Source: Cryoendolithus antarcticus (lineage: Eukaryota; Ascomycota; Dothideomycetes; Cladosporiales; Cladosporiaceae). From it: a DNA stretch of 64,000 bases. Shown piece after piece: positions 61,598-64,000 of the stretch. The DNA lies in assembly GCA_002077065.1 (NCBI GenBank), contig NAJO01000037.1:186001-250000 (forward strand). Direction: 5' to 3'. The number at the start of each line of letters is the position of its first letter. Position 1 is the stretch's first letter. The notes beneath the pieces were generated by a model. That model saw only the letters and a list, made by a program, of their open reading frames with translations. It had not been told where the DNA came from and searched no databases. The position numbers and the translations under genes were made by a program.

Positions 61598-62635
61598 AAT
61601 GACTCACGTATCAACGCGGATGCTCAGCAAATCGCGCGTCGCGCAGAGCAACAATACGTGCACCTGGGGATTGTTGGCGCAAATGTGTACCTAGGGCGTC
61701 CAGCATTGCTGCCACGAGCGCAGCCGGTATTGCTTGACCGTGCCTACGACCCAAAAGCACTTGCAGGTGCGGGGCCACCACCACCGCCTAGGATTCCAAC
61801 TATATGGGAGCCCTATACGCCGCCCAAGCTTCCACCCGGGCTTGAGTATGGTAAGATAGAAAGGCTCACGAATCTCGCGACTGAGTTGAAACCTGGTCAG
61901 TTGATAGCCAAGACTGGGTTGATGTCTGCGTGGACGGCGCAATGTATCGCCGCATTTGCCATACAGATAGCTATTGCGGCGGCGATCGAGGCCGCCTTCA
62001 ACAAGATGAGCGACGGGCTGCTTGCCCGAGAGCAGTCTAGAGGCATAGCTCAGATGTTCGAGGCTTTTGAAGAAGGCCATGTCGATCTCCCTACCCTCTT
62101 CAAAGGTTATGCTCGGTTCTTCTGGAAGGCACCCCTTAAGGGTTGGGGCGTGGGTGTTTGGAACTACATGAAGTACACATGGCACTGGATGTCAATTGTC
62201 ACAGGCCTCAACAAGGTTCCAGAGCTCTTCGACAGTTTCAAGGGTTGGATCAAGGACAATACGAAGATCGACGAAGCCTGGAACAAGATCCCCGAATTCT
62301 ACCATAGTGCCAAGAATTGGGTGAAGGACCACACTAAGCTTGACGAAGCCTTCCACTGGACCAAGAACTGGATCGAAGACCATACGAAGTTGGACGAAGC
62401 TGTCGGTTGGATCAAAGATCACACAAAGCTTAATGAGGCCTGGCATGCCGTAAAGAACTGGTTCAAGGGCCTTTTTGGGCACAAGGACAAGCGTGATGTT
62501 ATCTCGAGACGTTCCGAGGAGAAGGGAAATGTGGATCAGCGAGAGTTCATGACGGCGCTGATGAGATCCTCCGGGGCGTTCTTCCCAGCAGCGCCTCGCG
62601 CGCACTCCAAGCGAGACTTATTGCCAATCGTCTGA
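61598..62635 (+). CDS. C-terminal part of the same locus, with amphipathic repeats
   Basis: This continues the frame of 60446-61597 after an in-frame TAG; the first ATG is not reached until well into the frame, and the upstream part (NADAQQIARRAEQQYVHLGI) looks coding. It has a Pro-rich stretch (PKALAGAGPPPPPRIPTIWE), a hydrophobic helix (CIAAFAIQIAIAAAIEAAF), then the repeat array of WxxDxTKxDEA units (62246-62461). The basic tail carries dibasic Kex2-like sites (DKR, SRR, SKR). The TAG is either spliced out, for example by a phase-matched GTGATG donor near 61544 with the CGCGCAG acceptor near 61647, or marks a broken gene. Confidence 0.55.
   Translation, partial: NDSRINADAQQIARRAEQQYVHLGIVGANVYLGRPALLPRAQPVLLDRAYDPKALAGAGPPPPPRIPTIWEPYTPPKLPPGLEYGKIERLTNLATELKPGQLIAKTGLMSAWTAQCIAAFAIQIAIAAAIEAAFNKMSDGLLAREQSRGIAQMFEAFEEGHVDLPTLFKGYARFFWKAPLKGWGVGVWNYMKYTWHWMSIVTGLNKVPELFDSFKGWIKDNTKIDEAWNKIPEFYHSAKNWVKDHTKLDEAFHWTKNWIEDHTKLDEAVGWIKDHTKLNEAWHAVKNWFKGLFGHKDKRDVISRRSEEKGNVDQREFMTALMRSSGAFFPAAPRAHSKRDLLPIV
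62246..62461 (+). repeat. Amphipathic W-K-D-x-T-K-x-D-E-A repeats
   Basis: Tryptophan-led units begin at 62246, 62318, 62369, 62408 and 62459. The first four read WIKDNTKIDEA, WVKDHTKLDEA, WIEDHTKLDEA and WIKDHTKLNEA, spaced 24, 17, 13 and 17 codons apart. The fifth is only WFKG. Confidence 0.9.
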
Positions 62636-63854
62636 CGGAAGCGCGGATGATTGAGGTTTCCGAGTGAAGGGACAGGTGTATTGCGCAGCGCTAGAGAGCG
62701 GACTCATCGCTATGTACTAGACTTGGTGCGTTGATGTGATAAGTATGGGTAACAGCTCGGAGACCGATGCGCCACCGAGTCACACCGGCTGCAATGGTGT
62801 TAGAGATTACAAATAAGGAGTAGGTAGCATGTCATCCACATGGGGAGATCCTCAAGAGAAGCTGCAATGAGTTCGCTACCCTGCCGATGAGTGCGAGTCA
62901 CAATCGATTAGGAGTCCGCACAGGAGCACAATCTCTGGATGATGATAGGGACAGTCAAGGTCTTGACTTTGCTGGCCTTACGTCGCACAGATCCTCAAAA
63001 GGCTGCGAGTGGCAGCAGAAGAAAATCGCTCAGCGATTCGTCGTGATGGAAAGTGCTAGGACATGTAGTGTCGCAACAATCGAATAGTGCGTAAGCTGTC
63101 GGGGAGAGCTTTGTCACCTGTAGGAGTTCTCCTAGGCAGCATTGATCAAATCTGTTATCTTTGAACAGTCCACTCAAGCAGTGTCACTACATATAGATTC
63201 AGGGTGGACATCATGTGCCTCCCTGTCGACTTTCGGAACGCGGGGTTTCATTAATCCGCTCTGCTACGGTAAAGTCGTTCTGTCTGCTCTAGAATGGCGA
63301 TCCGAGCTGCTCATCTACCCACCCGAAGTCGCAACTCTACCTGACTGTCATCAATTGTCAATTGCTCAAGCTGTCATCAAATATCAAACCTCAAGCTCAC
63401 GTCCTGCTGAGCGGTGGTGCTTTCTGTTAAACCGTTCTTAGGCTGCTCGCGGATACCTGTGCTCTCTTTCGCCGTGCGTCACGATCGAAGATGGTCAGCC
63501 ATCACCTCCAATGCTCCAGAGCGGACCCAGCGGATCGCCATGCGGTGGTGCATGAATGCAGCCATTCCGGATGTGAGACTCCAGGAGCAGCCCATATTCG
63601 AGGAAAGTCGAAGGTCGCACCAGCCATGGTCGACGCAAAACTGCATACTTTTCCCGTGCCTGTATCACACAGGTAAAGTCTATGCATGTACTCTCCTTCC
63701 CGTCTTTCTCTTGATCTTTTGCCTTCTCAAACGCTTCCAAGTACAACACAGTCTTGCTGAGCTTTTCCCCGAAGACCCTCGCTACTCAGTGCCGCGTTAC
63801 GCACCACTATTCCAGTCCTCAGATCCATACCGCCACATCTCCGCTCCCACAACG
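62636..63854. other. Intergenic region with duplicated leader
   Basis: No gene is seen. From about 63440 to 63854 the sequence resembles the leader of the gene at 60078, supporting a segmental tandem duplication. Confidence 0.55.
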
Positions 63855-64000
63855 ATGCTTCTTTCTACCAAGTCGCTTGCGGTCTTGTATCTACTCATCT
63901 ACGAAACCATCGCACTCCCCACGGGGACTCATCTACTGGAAAACACAAGCTCCCAGTTCCTCTGGGCTGCCAGTGATGCCCATCGCCAGCATTTCGGAGG
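63855..64000 (+). CDS. Start of a tandem paralogue, cut by the window end
   Basis: The ATG at 63855 opens a signal peptide (MLLSTKSLAVLYLLIYETIA), followed by LPTGTHLLENTSSQFLWAAS and DAHRQHFG. Residue by residue it matches the exon at 60078: YETIALPTG, HLL, WAASDA and RQ are shared. Only the first 48 codons lie within the window. Confidence 0.75.
   Translation, partial: MLLSTKSLAVLYLLIYETIALPTGTHLLENTSSQFLWAASDAHRQHFG

Overview
This is a filamentous-fungus nuclear contig. The evidence is protein-coding genes on both strands interrupted by short GT-AG introns of 48 to 77 nt, often with a CTAAC/CTGAC-like branch site; roughly 0.3 to 2.3 kb between genes; a fungal Zn(II)2Cys6-type regulator with a fungal_trans-like region; Ser/Thr-rich surface proteins with GPI-type tails; and no operons. 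Protein flavour suggests an ascomycete, probably Dothideomycetes, but that rank is inference. I saw no tRNA, rRNA, CRISPR or intact transposon.

Region 1 (1-7 kb) holds a five-exon large P-loop GTPase (SLIP-GC/dynamin-like) followed by a decayed tandem copy of itself. The copy keeps pieces of exons 3-5 and a copy of the 3' flank, and its middle has been replaced by about 2 kb carrying a small secreted-protein gene on the other strand. Region 2 (7-18.1 kb) is housekeeping: a Rab11/Ypt3 GTPase, the TFIIH subunit Ssl1/p44, a BTB protein with a regular 11-residue repeat rod, a small membrane protein, a 921-residue nuclear-looking protein preceded by a spliced uORF, and an acyl-CoA-binding membrane protein.

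Region 3 (18.7-38.5 kb) carries a family III CoA-transferase, an MFS drug/polyamine-type transporter, a short conserved unknown, a Spt23/Mga2-like IPT-domain regulator, an NTF2-fold protein, a bifunctional 6-phosphofructo-2-kinase/fructose-2,6-bisphosphatase, and two neighbouring transcription-factor-like genes, the second with an incomplete zinc cluster. Region 4 (39.3-46.1 kb) has a second BTB protein, a 901-residue disordered protein whose C-terminus looks like an AFF/Ebp1 C-terminal domain, and a secreted CAP (PR-1-like) protein.

Region 5 (47.8-57.8 kb) is a cell-surface block: two GPI-type proteins sharing a repeat module (one copy in the first, five in the second) flank a membrane-anchored aspartic-protease-like protein that lacks the first catalytic Asp. 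Region 6 (60-64 kb) contains a secreted coiled-coil/amphipathic-repeat protein and, cut off by the window edge, the start of a tandem paralogue with a similar leader. The most unusual items are the surface block with its shared module, the amphipathic WxxDxTKxDEA repeats near 62.3 kb, the 12 in-register hendecads near 11.3 kb, and the GTPase duplication relic.
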